A stretch of 64,000 nucleotides of DNA from CAYMAZ01 sp964388575 (GTDB lineage Bacteria > Bacteroidota > Bacteroidia > Bacteroidales > DTU049), in the NCBI GenBank assembly GCA_964388575.1, contig CAYMAZ010000005.1:49735-113734 (forward strand), in the 5' to 3' direction. A program made the position numbers and the translations under genes. Within the stretch, counting starts at the first letter, position 1, and every line of letters starts with the position of its first letter. Of this stretch, positions 9,830 through 19,713 are shown piece after piece. Below the pieces are notes generated by a model. The model was given only the letters and a program-made list of their open reading frames with translations, was not told where the DNA came from and did not search any database.

Positions 9830-12668
9830 GAATACCTTTAAGAAATTGTCCTGTATAACTGTCCGATGATTCTGCAACCTTTTCCGGAGTTCCATAAGCA
9901 ATGATTTCGCCACCTTTTTCGCCACCCTCATATCCCAAGTCGATCACATAATCAGCAACTTTAATCACATCAAGATTGTGTTCAATCACAACGATGGTAT
10001 TACCTCTTTCAACAAGTCCCTGAAGGATATCAAGCAAAACTCTGATATCTTCAAAATGAAGACCAGTGGTTGGCTCATCGAGAATATACAGTGTCTTTCC
10101 TGTATCCCTTTTCGCCAATTCAGCAGCAAGTTTGACTCTTTGGTTTTCACCTCCAGAAAGTGTTGTTGAACTTTGCCCAAGTGTGAGATATCCCAACCCA
10201 ACCGTTTGTAACGCCCTGAGAGGTTGTATTATTGAAGGGTGATCCTCAAAAAACTCACAGGCTTGATTTATCGTCATTTGCAAAATGTCATAGACAGATT
10301 TTCCTTTGAACCGTATTTCAAGTGTTTCACGATTGAATCTTTTACCACCACACACATGACAAACAACGTGAACATTTGGTAAAAAGCCCATTTCAATATT
10401 TTCCAGTCCGGCACCCTTGCATGTTTCACAGCGTCCACCCTTTACATTGAAGGAAAACCGTCCGGGTTTATATCCTCTGACTTTGGACTGGGTTGTTTCT
10501 GCATAGAGTTTTCTGATGTGATCAAAAACCCCTGTATAGGTTGCAGGATTTGAGCGGGGTGTTTTGCCGATAGGATCCTGGTTTACTTCAATAACTTTAT
10601 TAATGAATTCTGTACCGTTTACAGCATTGTATGGTAGTGGCTGAAGTTTTGACCTGTTTATCAAATTACTCATAACCGGATACAATGTCTCATTAATCAG
10701 TGAAGATTTACCGCTTCCAGATACACCTGTAACACAAACAAACTGACCCAAAGGCAAATCAAGAGTAACATCTTTCAGATTATTTCCCTTGCATCCTTTC
10801 AAACTCAGAACCTTTCCGTTCATGGGTCGTCTTTGTGAAGGAATTTTTATTTTCATATCGCCCTTGAGATATTTGCAGGTCACTGATTCGCATGACAACA
10901 TTTCAGATGGAGTTCCGGCACCCATAATACGTCCGCCCTTTCTTCCGGCACCCGGACCAATATCAATTATAAAATCAGCTGACATAATCATTTCCTGATC
11001 ATGCTCCACAACAATGATGCTGTTTCCCTTATCTTTCAGATGTTTCAATGACTCGATCAACCTTCTGTTATCACGTTGATGCAACCCGATACTTGGTTCA
11101 TCAAGAATATACAAAACGCCGGTCAGATTCGAAGCAATTTGTGTCGCAAGCCTGATTCTCTGAGATTCCCCTCCGGACAAACTTCTCGATGGTCGTGACA
11201 ATGAAATATACTCAAGTCCAACATCAACAAGAAATCCAAGACGATGCTGAATCTCCTTGACGATGTCTTTTGCAATACGTTTTTGCCTTTCATCCATGGT
11301 CGATTCAGCTATATAAATCCATTCTTTCAGGCGATCAATCTGCATTTCAGAGATTTCTGAGATGTTTTTGCCATGGATCAGAAAATGAAGTGATTCTTTC
11401 TTCAATCGCCCTCCGTTGCATTCAGGACATGTTTTTTTGGTCAAAAAACCAGTTGCCCAACGCTGCAAACTCACCGGTGCATCATCTGTATTCTGCTGTT
11501 CAATATATGCTACGACTCCTTCATACCTGACCGGAACTGCGCTGGTTACTCCAATATAATCATTGGATAAATAAAGTGCTTCGTTTGATCCGAAAAGTAA
11601 AAGATTTTTCACATCATCATCGAGCTGGCCAACCGGTTCATTGAGTGTAAAACCAAATTTTTTTCCCAGAGCTTCAAGTTGATTAAAAATATAAGATGTT
11701 TTATGCTTTCCGAGTGGAGCAATTCCTCCGTCACGTATGGAAAGTTTCTGATCAGGGAATACTTTTGCAGTATCAACTTCAGTAATGATCCCGAGACCGT
11801 TACATTTCGGACAGGCTCCGTAAGGAGAATTAAATGAAAAACTATTGGGTTCGGGCAAATTATAAGAAATTCCCGTATGTTCACACATCAGATATTTGCT
11901 GAAAAATGATACCTTGTCATTTTCTTCATCCCAAATCTGACACTGTCCCTTTCCATATCGAAATGCAGTAGCAATGGAGTTTTTCAGTCTGATATGTGAA
12001 CCTTTCTCCACCTCGATTGTATCAACTAGCAAATCAATATCATGAGTCTTATATCTGTCCACTTTCATGTTTTGTCTGAGCTCCTGAAACTGACCATCGA
12101 TTTTGACTTTCAGAAAACCTTTTTTCAGCCAAGATTCGAACAGTTCCCTGTAATGCCCTTTCCTCCCTCTTACAAGAGGACAAAGTACATGGATTTTCTG
12201 CTGATTGTAAGCAGTCATGATTTTTTCAACAATCTTTGCCTCTGTCAAATTAATCATTGGCTTACCTGTATTATAGGAATATGCTGTTGAGGCACGGGCA
12301 TACAATAATCTTAAAAAATCATAAATTTCTGTAATGGTTCCGACAGTACTTCGCGGATTTTTGCTTATGGTTTTTTGTTCAATTGATACAGCCGGACTCA
12401 AGCCGGTTACTTCATCTACGTCAGGTCGTTCAAGTTTCCCGATAAACTGTCTTGCATAGGCAGAAAAAGTCTCCATGTATCTTCTCTGCGATTCAGCAAA
12501 AATGGTGTCAAATGCAAGTGAAGATTTTCCGCTTCCGCTTAGACCAGTAATTACAACAAGCTGATTATGTGGTATCTCAATGTCAATATTTTTAAGATTA
12601 TTCTCTCTTGCACCGTGTATTGATATCACATCTTGTTTTTCAGGCAATAACTTTTTGTTGTCAGGCAT
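9822..12668 (-). CDS. uvrA: UvrABC system protein A (excinuclease ATPase)
   Basis: This is the DNA-damage recognition ATPase of nucleotide excision repair, acting in the cytoplasm with UvrB and UvrC. At 948 residues it has normal length. It carries two ABC modules with Walker A motifs GLSGSGKSSLAFD and GVSGSGKSSLINE and signatures LSGGESQRIRLA and LSGGENQRVKLA. The C-terminal zinc module (CETC ... CHVC) is intact. The first zinc module has CEHT in place of the usual leading CxxC pair, although the following CPKC is present, so one ligand is missing or replaced by the adjacent His. It is followed on the complementary strand by the propeller gene (8-bp convergent overlap) and lies 11 bp downstream of the lytic transglycosylase. 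Confidence 0.97.
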   Translation of the reverse strand: MPDNKKLLPEKQDVISIHGARENNLKNIDIEIPHNQLVVITGLSGSGKSSLAFDTIFAESQRRYMETFSAYARQFIGKLERPDVDEVTGLSPAVSIEQKTISKNPRSTVGTITEIYDFLRLLYARASTAYSYNTGKPMINLTEAKIVEKIMTAYNQQKIHVLCPLVRGRKGHYRELFESWLKKGFLKVKIDGQFQELRQNMKVDRYKTHDIDLLVDTIEVEKGSHIRLKNSIATAFRYGKGQCQIWDEENDKVSFFSKYLMCEHTGISYNLPEPNSFSFNSPYGACPKCNGLGIITEVDTAKVFPDQKLSIRDGGIAPLGKHKTSYIFNQLEALGKKFGFTLNEPVGQLDDDVKNLLLFGSNEALYLSNDYIGVTSAVPVRYEGVVAYIEQQNTDDAPVSLQRWATGFLTKKTCPECNGGRLKKESLHFLIHGKNISEISEMQIDRLKEWIYIAESTMDERQKRIAKDIVKEIQHRLGFLVDVGLEYISLSRPSRSLSGGESQRIRLATQIASNLTGVLYILDEPSIGLHQRDNRRLIESLKHLKDKGNSIIVVEHDQEMIMSADFIIDIGPGAGRKGGRIMGAGTPSEMLSCESVTCKYLKGDMKIKIPSQRRPMNGKVLSLKGCKGNNLKDVTLDLPLGQFVCVTGVSGSGKSSLINETLYPVMSNLINRSKLQPLPYNAVNGTEFINKVIEVNQDPIGKTPRSNPATYTGVFDHIRKLYAETTQSKVRGYKPGRFSFNVKGGRCETCKGAGLENIEMGFLPNVHVVCHVCGGKRFNRETLEIRFKGKSVYDILQMTINQACEFFEDHPSIIQPLRALQTVGLGYLTLGQSSTTLSGGENQRVKLAAELAKRDTGKTLYILDEPTTGLHFEDIRVLLDILQGLVERGNTIVVIEHNLDVIKVADYVIDLGYEGGEKGGEIIAYGTPEKVAESSDSYTGQFLKGILK

Positions 12669-12679
12669 GTCTGAAAAAA

Positions 12680-13672
12680 TTAGCGTATAAAAATAGTATC
12701 ATTCATCAATTGAGAAGGATGTTCAACATCTTTCATTATTTCTTCATATTCTGTAGTTAAAGGAACCAGTATTTCGTATTTCTTTCTTGAGTTGTTTTTT
12801 AGTGCATTCTTTCTGAGCCACGGGTTCAACTCATTCAGAACCATAAGGTTTGTATTGTGTTGATGTGCAAATTCAGTCAAATCTGATACAGTTGAATCAA
12901 CGAAGACAGATTTGCATGGAACTGGATAATATAAATCAGCATTTCTCAAAATAAAGCCATATTGTTTGGGGTTGTGCCAGATAATTTTAAAAGCAAGAAT
13001 TCTGTATATATAACGCATGGTTTCTTCAGGTAATATCAAATCATAATACGAATCCACCCTTTGATCGCGCATGGCTGCAGGAATTCTTGAAGCACCCATA
13101 TTGTAAGCTGCTGCTGCAAGCGTCCAGCTTTGAAACTGTCTGAAAGCATCGTTGAGATATTTACATGCAGCATGAGTGGATTTTTCGACATGATAGCGCT
13201 CGTCAACTTCATCGTTTACCTCAAGACCATACTGAATTGCAGTTGCCTTAAGAAACTGCCACATTCCTGCGGCTCCGGAAGGTGAAACTGGAAAAGAAAG
13301 TTCGCTTTCTGCCATGGCAAGAAACATAAAGTCCTCATGAATACCATGTTCCTTAAAAATATTTTCAAAAACCGGGAAATAACGTGTACTTCTCTTCAGG
13401 ATCAAAAATGTTCTTGAGTGCCAGAATGTTATGGCAAATAATTCTCTTTCAAGACGTTCTCGGACATAGTATCGATTCAATGGAACAAGCTCATCAGCAA
13501 AAGTCAGACTGTCAGGGATGAGTACATTGAACACTCTGTAATCCTTCGATGCAGTTTCATAATACATTTTGTCCCCTCTTTCATTATCGGCAGATTTTAA
13601 CCTGAAAAACATCAAGATCAAAAAACTGACAAGAATAATAAAAACAGTGAGCAGGATATTATATATTTTCAT
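12680..13672 (-). CDS. Membrane-anchored lytic transglycosylase (SLT domain, MltD-like)
   Basis: The 330-residue protein has one N-terminal membrane segment (about 5-24) and a goose-type/SLT lytic transglycosylase domain (about 95-250). The catalytic Glu is in FLAMAESELSF, followed by GAAGMWQF and AAAYNMGASRIP, hallmarks of the family. It cleaves the MurNAc-GlcNAc bond to 1,6-anhydro products in the periplasm. Unlike MltD it has no LysM repeats, but the roughly 80-residue C-terminal region may be a degenerate binding domain. The start overlaps the 3' end of the upstream sugar-phosphate transferase gene by 14 bp, so it is probably translationally coupled. Confidence 0.9.
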   Translation of the reverse strand: MKIYNILLTVFIILVSFLILMFFRLKSADNERGDKMYYETASKDYRVFNVLIPDSLTFADELVPLNRYYVRERLERELFAITFWHSRTFLILKRSTRYFPVFENIFKEHGIHEDFMFLAMAESELSFPVSPSGAAGMWQFLKATAIQYGLEVNDEVDERYHVEKSTHAACKYLNDAFRQFQSWTLAAAAYNMGASRIPAAMRDQRVDSYYDLILPEETMRYIYRILAFKIIWHNPKQYGFILRNADLYYPVPCKSVFVDSTVSDLTEFAHQHNTNLMVLNELNPWLRKNALKNNSRKKYEILVPLTTEYEEIMKDVEHPSQLMNDTIFIR

Positions 13673-14726
13673 TTTTTTTCATATTCAGAAGAGCAATAAC
13701 AAAGAGCATGGCAAATTCAAGAGCCAGCCACGAACCAAAGGCGAGAAGATAAAAACTATTCCACCTATGAGCATACTGCAAAACAAGAACTCCTAGAAGC
13801 ATATTAAACAATGACAAGCCAATAAACACGAAAGCAACTTCCCTGTCGTTCAAACCAAGATAAGACAAGTGATGTGTGGTATGGTCCCTGCCACCTTTAA
13901 ATGGTGATTTCTTGTTTATGACCAGTCGTTTAAAGAACACAGTTGTTGTATCTATCAATGGAAGGGCAAATACAAGAGCGACAGAAAACAATCTTGCAGT
14001 GATCGGTGCCATATTGCCTTCGTCTGTTTTGAAATTCCAGAAATAAATAATACCGAAAGCGGCTATGATTATTCCAAGAAACATACTTCCAGTGTCTCCC
14101 ATAAACATTTTTGAAGGATACCAGTTGTATTTCAGGAACGCAATGAGCGAAACACCAAGTCCGAGCAAAATGAGAAAATACTGATCGTTGGCATATTTCA
14201 GAATAAACACTGACATAATAAACGCTGAAATAATGAAAAAAGCAACTATGGTTGCAATACCATCCATGTTATCCAAAAGATTCAATGCATTCATGATTCC
14301 AACTACCCAGAAAACAGTCAGGATATGATTGTAAATTTCATTGTCGAACACCTCAATGATTGTCCCTGTAAAAGTTAGGACCAGAGCGCTGATAATCTGA
14401 AGTGACAGTTTCAGTAAAGGGATTGTATGATAGGCATCGTCGAAAAGACCATTCATAAAGCTGATTGTAAAAGCAAGCATGAGTCCGTAAAACTGGAGCA
14501 TATTGAAATATTCTGTACCCTGAATGGTATAAAACATTGAAATTGTAGCAATGAGGAAACACATATAAAACGAAATACCTCCGATAGCGGGCTTACGGTT
14601 TGAATTCCAGCGCACATCACCATTTGTTGATTTCGTTCCGATATTTTTTAGGAATTTCAAAAGAAAATCATTTACCAGAAGAGCAAAAACAAAAACAGCC
14701 AACGCAAATAATACAAATACAATCAT
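13659..14726 (-). CDS. WecA/MraY-like undecaprenyl-phosphate sugar-1-phosphate transferase
   Basis: This 355-residue polytopic membrane protein (about ten hydrophobic helices) belongs to glycosyltransferase family 4 of the MraY/WecA superfamily. The signature loops are FDDAYHTIP, LLDNMDGIA, FMGDTGSMFLG and the sugar-recognition loop KSPFKGGRDHTTHHL. The last suits WecA/TagO-type use of a UDP-HexNAc rather than MraY. It transfers a sugar phosphate to undecaprenyl phosphate to start a surface glycan repeat. It lies in the exopolysaccharide block, 5 bp after rfbC, consistent with being the initiating enzyme. The exact sugar is not determined. Confidence 0.9.
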   Translation of the reverse strand: MIVFVLFALAVFVFALLVNDFLLKFLKNIGTKSTNGDVRWNSNRKPAIGGISFYMCFLIATISMFYTIQGTEYFNMLQFYGLMLAFTISFMNGLFDDAYHTIPLLKLSLQIISALVLTFTGTIIEVFDNEIYNHILTVFWVVGIMNALNLLDNMDGIATIVAFFIISAFIMSVFILKYANDQYFLILLGLGVSLIAFLKYNWYPSKMFMGDTGSMFLGIIIAAFGIIYFWNFKTDEGNMAPITARLFSVALVFALPLIDTTTVFFKRLVINKKSPFKGGRDHTTHHLSYLGLNDREVAFVFIGLSLFNMLLGVLVLQYAHRWNSFYLLAFGSWLALEFAMLFVIALLNMKKNENI

Positions 14727-14731
14727 TGTGT

Positions 14732-15274
14732 TTAGAACGGTGAATTAAAATCTTGAAATAATATTCCCATACCATCCCTACTAGAAACAACAGGATGTTC
14801 AATACCCCAGTTGATATTCAGGTCAGGATCATCCCATTTAATGCAACATTCAGAATCAGGATGGTAATGAGCAGTGCATTTATAGGAAAAAATCGTATCC
14901 TGTTCAAGAGCAACAAACCCATGGGCAAAGCCAGGAGGGATCCACATCAGCAGTTTGTTTTGAAAAGAAAGCTCAACAGATTTATATTTTCCATATGTTT
15001 CGGAGTTTTTTCTGAGATCCACGGCCACATCAAGAGCTGCTCCACGGCAAACCCTAACCAGTTTTCCCTGAGAATTTGGAGGTATCTGAAAGTGCAACCC
15101 CCGGAGAACATGTTTGTGAGAAACTGACTCATTATCCTGAACAAAATCGTATCCCCCCGTGATCTTCTTAAATTTTTCAGAATGAAAAACCTCCATAAAC
15201 CCTCCCCTATTGTCTTCATAAAAAGGAAGTTGAATGATAATCAGGTCTTCGATTTCTGTTTTAATTACTTTCAT
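14732..15274 (-). CDS. rfbC: dTDP-4-dehydrorhamnose 3,5-epimerase
   Basis: The 180-residue cupin enzyme has typical RmlC length and the motifs RGGFMEVFH, VLRGLHFQIPP (catalytic His), GAALDVAVDLR and WIPPGFAHGFVAL. It converts dTDP-4-keto-6-deoxyglucose to dTDP-4-keto-rhamnose in dTDP-L-rhamnose synthesis. Its ATG overlaps the stop codon of the Wzc-like gene by one base (TAATG), indicating coupled translation. The partners rfbA, rfbB and rfbD are not in the window, so this copy is separated from the usual cluster. A related 3- or 5-epimerase of another dTDP sugar cannot be excluded. Confidence 0.92.
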   Translation of the reverse strand: MKVIKTEIEDLIIIQLPFYEDNRGGFMEVFHSEKFKKITGGYDFVQDNESVSHKHVLRGLHFQIPPNSQGKLVRVCRGAALDVAVDLRKNSETYGKYKSVELSFQNKLLMWIPPGFAHGFVALEQDTIFSYKCTAHYHPDSECCIKWDDPDLNINWGIEHPVVSSRDGMGILFQDFNSPF

Positions 15275-17709
15275 TATCTCTTAAAGCTACTAATAATTAT
15301 TCGTCTGATTTTTTGAACAAACGTCAGTCTGGGCTGTTCATCCTGTTCATAATAATGGTTTTTATATCCTTTTCTTGCATATCCGTATGCATACACCAGA
15401 TCCTTTTCCATATCCACATTTGAAATGGATTTGTCATAGGCATTTAAAATCAGTGAAAGATTTTTTATGCCATATACATTGAGCATTTTGTCAGTCAGCG
15501 GGAGGAAATTTCGCTTGGAAAAATTGGCTTTCAGGACATAAATTGGATAATCAGCAAACTGCATTGACTTGAGTGCATCAGAAACCAACCCGATGGGCGG
15601 ATTGTCAACAATAACAAAATCAAATTTTTCTTTAAGTCTTTCAATAAGAATATTGAATTTCTCATCATTGAGAAGTTCGGCAGGATTTGGAGGAATTGGT
15701 CCTGCAGTTATAAATTTGATATCAAACTTGTGAATATCCTGAATTGCTTCCTCATAATCGCATTGTTCGCTTAAAATTGAACTGAGACCCACTTTGTTTT
15801 TCAGGTTAAAATACTTATGTACCGTCGGATTTCGCATATCCGAATCAATTATAATTACTTTTTTACCTGAAATAGCAAGCACTCCGGCAAGGTTAACAGA
15901 TAAAAATGTTTTCCCCTCACCGGAAATTGTTGATGTGATGGCAATTACTTTTGAACCCGGCGAGTTATTGATAAACTGAAAATTACTTCTAACAGCCCTT
16001 AATGATTCAGCGAGAAAGCTTTTAGGATATTTTTCAACTATAAATTTATGAAGAGGAATATCAGAAGCATATTTGGGCAATACACCCAACAACGGAACTG
16101 ATGAATATTTTCCCACTTCTGACACACTGACAATTGCATCAAACCTGAAGTAACTAAGTGCAACAATGACAAATGAGAGAAAGGAAGCCAGGACAACAAC
16201 AATCATGAATACCTTTTTTTTCGATGGATAGACTTTGTCACCGGTTCTGTAAGATTTTTCGAGTATGATATTTTCCGGGACATACCCGGCAATCAAAATT
16301 GAAAATTCTGTTCTTTTCTCGATAAGTTGATTGTAAAAATTCTCAGTGACAGAATACGACCTTTCAAACCGCTTCAAGTCAAAATGAGGCTTGGATTCTC
16401 CTGAAAATGCCTGATTAAATTGTGAATTATACCTGCGAGTAAGCTCTCGGATTCTGACATCTGTACTGTTTTTAATATTCTGTGCTTTTGTAAGCATCAG
16501 GTTTTTCTGTAATTCAATCTGCTGATTGATAGATTGAAAGAAATTTGAGCCAGGAGGTAACTGCAGCAGCATTTGTTCTTTTTTCCTGACAAGTTCGCCC
16601 AGTTTATCAATGTCAGACTGCAGTTGAGTTGAATACTGACTTCCTGACAAAATTGTGATTAGAAGTAACGCATCTGGTGTATCCTTTGAACTCAACTCAT
16701 CAAGTATACTCTGCAAAATATTGGATTCCATCTGAGCTTTGATCAGCTCATTTTCAAAACTGTTCAGTTGTGAAAGGGTGTTCTGACGTCTAATTTCATC
16801 AATATCTCCAACATTGTGGGTTCGCTTGTATTCAGAAATACTATCTTCATACATCATCATATCCTCAAATACATTCTGAAGTTGAAATTCAATATATTCA
16901 AGAATATTGCTTGCGCTTTGGGATCGCTTTTCTATGTCGAACGCCTGAAACTCAGTTGCCATCTCATTAGCAATATCAGACGCCCTTGCCGGATTCTTAT
17001 CCCGAACCGAAATCTGAATGGTCTGAGCGACTTCATTGAGAACTGTTAGGTTGATTGATGAATGATACAGATCATACAATTTGTCGGTTTGCATAATTTC
17101 AAAAAGAAAGCTTTTCTGACGTGGAAATATATTTCCTAGATGACTTCCGTTTGGTTTTAAATGAATCACCAAATCCAGTTCTTCAAATTTCATCCATTTT
17201 CCGGGAACCACATCTGCTTCTCTTCTCACCTCATCTTCTGAACTTCGGTATGTATAGCTTAACCTCAGCAGTGAATCGTTTACGTATGAAAGTTTAAAAG
17301 GAGTATTATAAACTGCAGGGTTATATATCACGTAATTCACATAAAACGGACTCGAGGTATATAATTCATAATTCAGAAATTTCCCTTCATTGTAATATCG
17401 CACATCAAGAGGCAATTTTGCCAGGACTCTTTCAATAAACGTTCTGGAACGCAGCAACTCAAGTTTCTGAGAAAACTGATCATAGGTAATCCTTCCCAGT
17501 TCAAGAAATTTTTGCGCTTTGGATTCAGATTCAATCTGAATTATTGTCTTCGCTTCATAAATGGGTTGAGTATATCTGAGCATAAGATATGCCCCAAGAA
17601 ATGAAATGATAAAAATGAGAATAATGATTGGCAGCTTTCGAAGTAAGATAAACCGAAATAGTTTCGGATCAAATTCTTCATTCAGTTTTGGAATTTTTGC
17701 AATAGCCAT
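15274..17709 (-). CDS. Wzc-like polysaccharide co-polymerase/BY-kinase
   Basis: This 811-residue inner-membrane protein starts with a Wzz domain. Its first membrane helix is at about 28-48, and long periplasmic coiled coils (about 190-430) run up to a GNVR-like RFERSYSVTENFYNQLIEKR segment. A second helix follows at about 500-520, and then a cytoplasmic CpsD/BY-kinase domain: Walker A SGEGKTF, Walker A-prime IIIDSDMRNPT, and Walker B FDFVIVDNPP. The C-terminus has a tyrosine cluster (YAYGYARKGYKNHYY) suited to autophosphorylation. It controls chain length and export together with the Wza-like lipoprotein encoded 4 bp upstream. Confidence 0.93.
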   Translation of the reverse strand: MAIAKIPKLNEEFDPKLFRFILLRKLPIIILIFIISFLGAYLMLRYTQPIYEAKTIIQIESESKAQKFLELGRITYDQFSQKLELLRSRTFIERVLAKLPLDVRYYNEGKFLNYELYTSSPFYVNYVIYNPAVYNTPFKLSYVNDSLLRLSYTYRSSEDEVRREADVVPGKWMKFEELDLVIHLKPNGSHLGNIFPRQKSFLFEIMQTDKLYDLYHSSINLTVLNEVAQTIQISVRDKNPARASDIANEMATEFQAFDIEKRSQSASNILEYIEFQLQNVFEDMMMYEDSISEYKRTHNVGDIDEIRRQNTLSQLNSFENELIKAQMESNILQSILDELSSKDTPDALLLITILSGSQYSTQLQSDIDKLGELVRKKEQMLLQLPPGSNFFQSINQQIELQKNLMLTKAQNIKNSTDVRIRELTRRYNSQFNQAFSGESKPHFDLKRFERSYSVTENFYNQLIEKRTEFSILIAGYVPENIILEKSYRTGDKVYPSKKKVFMIVVVLASFLSFVIVALSYFRFDAIVSVSEVGKYSSVPLLGVLPKYASDIPLHKFIVEKYPKSFLAESLRAVRSNFQFINNSPGSKVIAITSTISGEGKTFLSVNLAGVLAISGKKVIIIDSDMRNPTVHKYFNLKNKVGLSSILSEQCDYEEAIQDIHKFDIKFITAGPIPPNPAELLNDEKFNILIERLKEKFDFVIVDNPPIGLVSDALKSMQFADYPIYVLKANFSKRNFLPLTDKMLNVYGIKNLSLILNAYDKSISNVDMEKDLVYAYGYARKGYKNHYYEQDEQPRLTFVQKIRRIIISSFKR

Positions 17710-17713
17710 CTTA

Positions 17714-18466
17714 TTATTTAAACAAATTGATAATCAGTAAGAGAGTGGTAACGATACTCATAAGAGGTGTTATTTCCTCCAGCAGACGACGACTTACAAA
17801 AAGCTGAGGTCCAATGTAAATCACATCGTTTGATTGAATTACAATGTTTCCAAGGTATACATTATCAGCAACAGATAAATCGATCTGATACATTTTAAAA
17901 TCTTTGTTGACTTCTCTGATCAGATAGATCTTGTCAGATCGTCCTTCAGCAATCCCACCTGCCTGAGTCAGGGCTTCAATGAGTGTTGCATTTGGAGATT
18001 CAAGATCAACAACGGATGCTGGACTATTTCGTCCGCCCTTGTAAACATAAACCCGTTTGTTGACAACTTTCAGCAATACAAATGGATCATTTACAAATTT
18101 CCTGTATTCTTCTTTTAACAAATATTCTGCTTCTGAAATGGTTTTCCCGCCAAGTCTGATCGCTCCGATACCTGGTAAAATCACAGTGCTGTCTTTAAGC
18201 ACACGATATGTAAAATTTTGCCGGGCACCTGTCATTGACTGGCCTGTTTCAGGGTTAATCAAAGCTTCTGCATTGTTGGCATACACATGTAATTCAAGCT
18301 CATCATCAACAGTAATAATGTGTTCCGTTTGTGAAACAAGCTGATCAACAGGACTGAACTCTGTATTTTTATTCACTTTATACATTCTGGAAGGCGTGAG
18401 CCAGTGGCTACATCCTGAAGTAAAAATGAAGATACAACCAAGAATTAAAAGAGAAGCTCTTTTCAT
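17714..18466 (-). CDS. Wza-like polysaccharide export lipoprotein
   Basis: The product is a 250-residue outer-membrane export protein. A start at 18466 (MKRASLL) is preferred over the upstream ATG at 18499. It gives a clean lipoprotein signal (lipobox TSGC), and a -7 promoter box lies inside the longer reading frame. A Poly_export domain (about 55-150, with DDELELHVYANN and LPGIGAIRLGGKTISEAEYLL) is followed by an SLBB-like repeat (KRVYVYKGG ... TLIEALTQAGGI). A C-terminal hydrophobic helix ends the protein. It forms the outer-membrane channel for the glycan made by this locus and works with the Wzc-like kinase 4 bp downstream. Confidence 0.92.
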   Translation of the reverse strand: MKRASLLILGCIFIFTSGCSHWLTPSRMYKVNKNTEFSPVDQLVSQTEHIITVDDELELHVYANNAEALINPETGQSMTGARQNFTYRVLKDSTVILPGIGAIRLGGKTISEAEYLLKEEYRKFVNDPFVLLKVVNKRVYVYKGGRNSPASVVDLESPNATLIEALTQAGGIAEGRSDKIYLIREVNKDFKMYQIDLSVADNVYLGNIVIQSNDVIYIGPQLFVSRRLLEEITPLMSIVTTLLLIINLFK

Positions 18467-18488
18467 TAAAATCAATTCATTTATCACG

Positions 18489-18496
18489 CAAAAGTA
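18489..18496 (-). promoter_or_regulatory. TAnnTTTG -7 box before the Wza-like gene
   Basis: On the minus strand this reads TACTTTTG, 22 bp before the ATG at 18466. It supports that start over 18499. Confidence 0.6.
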
Positions 18497-18504
18497 CAAA
18501 AAAA

Positions 18505-19713
18505 TCAGACAGATTTTGAAGTCGGAAAGTTTTTTTTCTGCAATAGTGACATGTATAATTGATCCATATCTTTAACCAATCTTGAGTAATGAAAATTTTC
18601 AAAAACAAAATTCAATCCATTGTTACTGAGTGATGTTCTCAGCTGTTCATTCTCAACAACAGCTGTGAGTTTGTTTATGAAATCACTCTTCTCATTGACG
18701 TCTGCAATCAGAGCTGTTTTGCCGTGTTGAACGATATTGGCAATGCCTCCCACATTGGTTGTCACAATGGGTTTCCCGGCTGCCTGGGCTTCAATCAAAC
18801 TGACAGGCGTTCCCTCGTTCAGTGAAGTTAATGCCACAATATCGAGACCTGCATTTACGACATCAATATCTTTAACCCATGATGTAAAAACAACGACTGC
18901 ATCATCATTTTCGTCAGAAGAAAATGGAATGCCACGTTCATAAAGCATTTGTTCCAGATGACTTCTGGTCATGCCGTCACCAATAATAAATGCTCTGATT
19001 TTTCTGTTGCTGTTTTTGTAAAGATCTTCTATGGCTTCAATAAATAAACTGTGATTCTTCACAGGAACCAGTCGCCCCACTATACCAATTGCAATTTCAT
19101 CATCTTTCACTTTGTATTTGGTTCTGAAATGTAATCTTTTAGCTACTGTATCTTTCTGAAATCTGGACAGATCGAAGCCAAGCGGAACAATCTGAATTTT
19201 TTCCTGAGGACAAATTTTATATTTAAATGCGATATCGTTTTTCTGATTGCCGGATAAGGCAATAACAGCATCTGAAATAGCAGCAAGCTGTTGTTCAATT
19301 CTCACGTAAACATTACTTTTAAGTCTGCTGAAATACGCATCAAAAACGTGACCGTGAAAGGTATGAATGATCAATGGCACCTTCATCTGATTTGCAGCCA
19401 TCCGTCCCAAAGCCCCAGCCTTGGAGGCATGCGTATGAACGATATCTGGTTTGAATTTTTTTATAATACCTTTGATTTTCAAATAAGCCTGATAATCTAA
19501 AAAAGGATTAATCTCCCTTCTCATTTCAGGGATCCTGTGCGGTTCGATATCCAGCTCCTTCAAAATGTAATCAGAATCAGCTTCTGTTTCATCCTGTTGT
19601 CCCCCAACCAGCAAAGTATCATACTTCTCATCGAGGTATCTGGTAAGATAGGCAGCATTGAACGAAGGTCCGCCAAGATTAAATCTGTTAATGATCCTTA
19701 AAACTTTTATCAC
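18505..19713 (-). CDS. GT4-family glycosyltransferase
   Basis: This 402-residue GT-B fold glycosyltransferase has an N-terminal acceptor domain (INRFNLGGPSFNAAYL, DIVHTHASKAGALGR, HTFHGHVFDAYF). Its C-terminal nucleotide-sugar domain carries GRLVPVKNHSLFIEA, VVVFTSWVKDID and the EX7E motif in LNEGTPVSLIEAQAAGKP. It is cytoplasmic or membrane-peripheral and probably adds one sugar during exopolysaccharide repeat assembly. Its start overlaps the end of asnB by 4 bp (ATGA), so the two are one transcript. The sugar and linkage are unknown. Confidence 0.92.
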   Translation of the reverse strand: MIKVLRIINRFNLGGPSFNAAYLTRYLDEKYDTLLVGGQQDETEADSDYILKELDIEPHRIPEMRREINPFLDYQAYLKIKGIIKKFKPDIVHTHASKAGALGRMAANQMKVPLIIHTFHGHVFDAYFSRLKSNVYVRIEQQLAAISDAVIALSGNQKNDIAFKYKICPQEKIQIVPLGFDLSRFQKDTVAKRLHFRTKYKVKDDEIAIGIVGRLVPVKNHSLFIEAIEDLYKNSNRKIRAFIIGDGMTRSHLEQMLYERGIPFSSDENDDAVVVFTSWVKDIDVVNAGLDIVALTSLNEGTPVSLIEAQAAGKPIVTTNVGGIANIVQHGKTALIADVNEKSDFINKLTAVVENEQLRTSLSNNGLNFVFENFHYSRLVKDMDQLYMSLLQKKNFPTSKSV

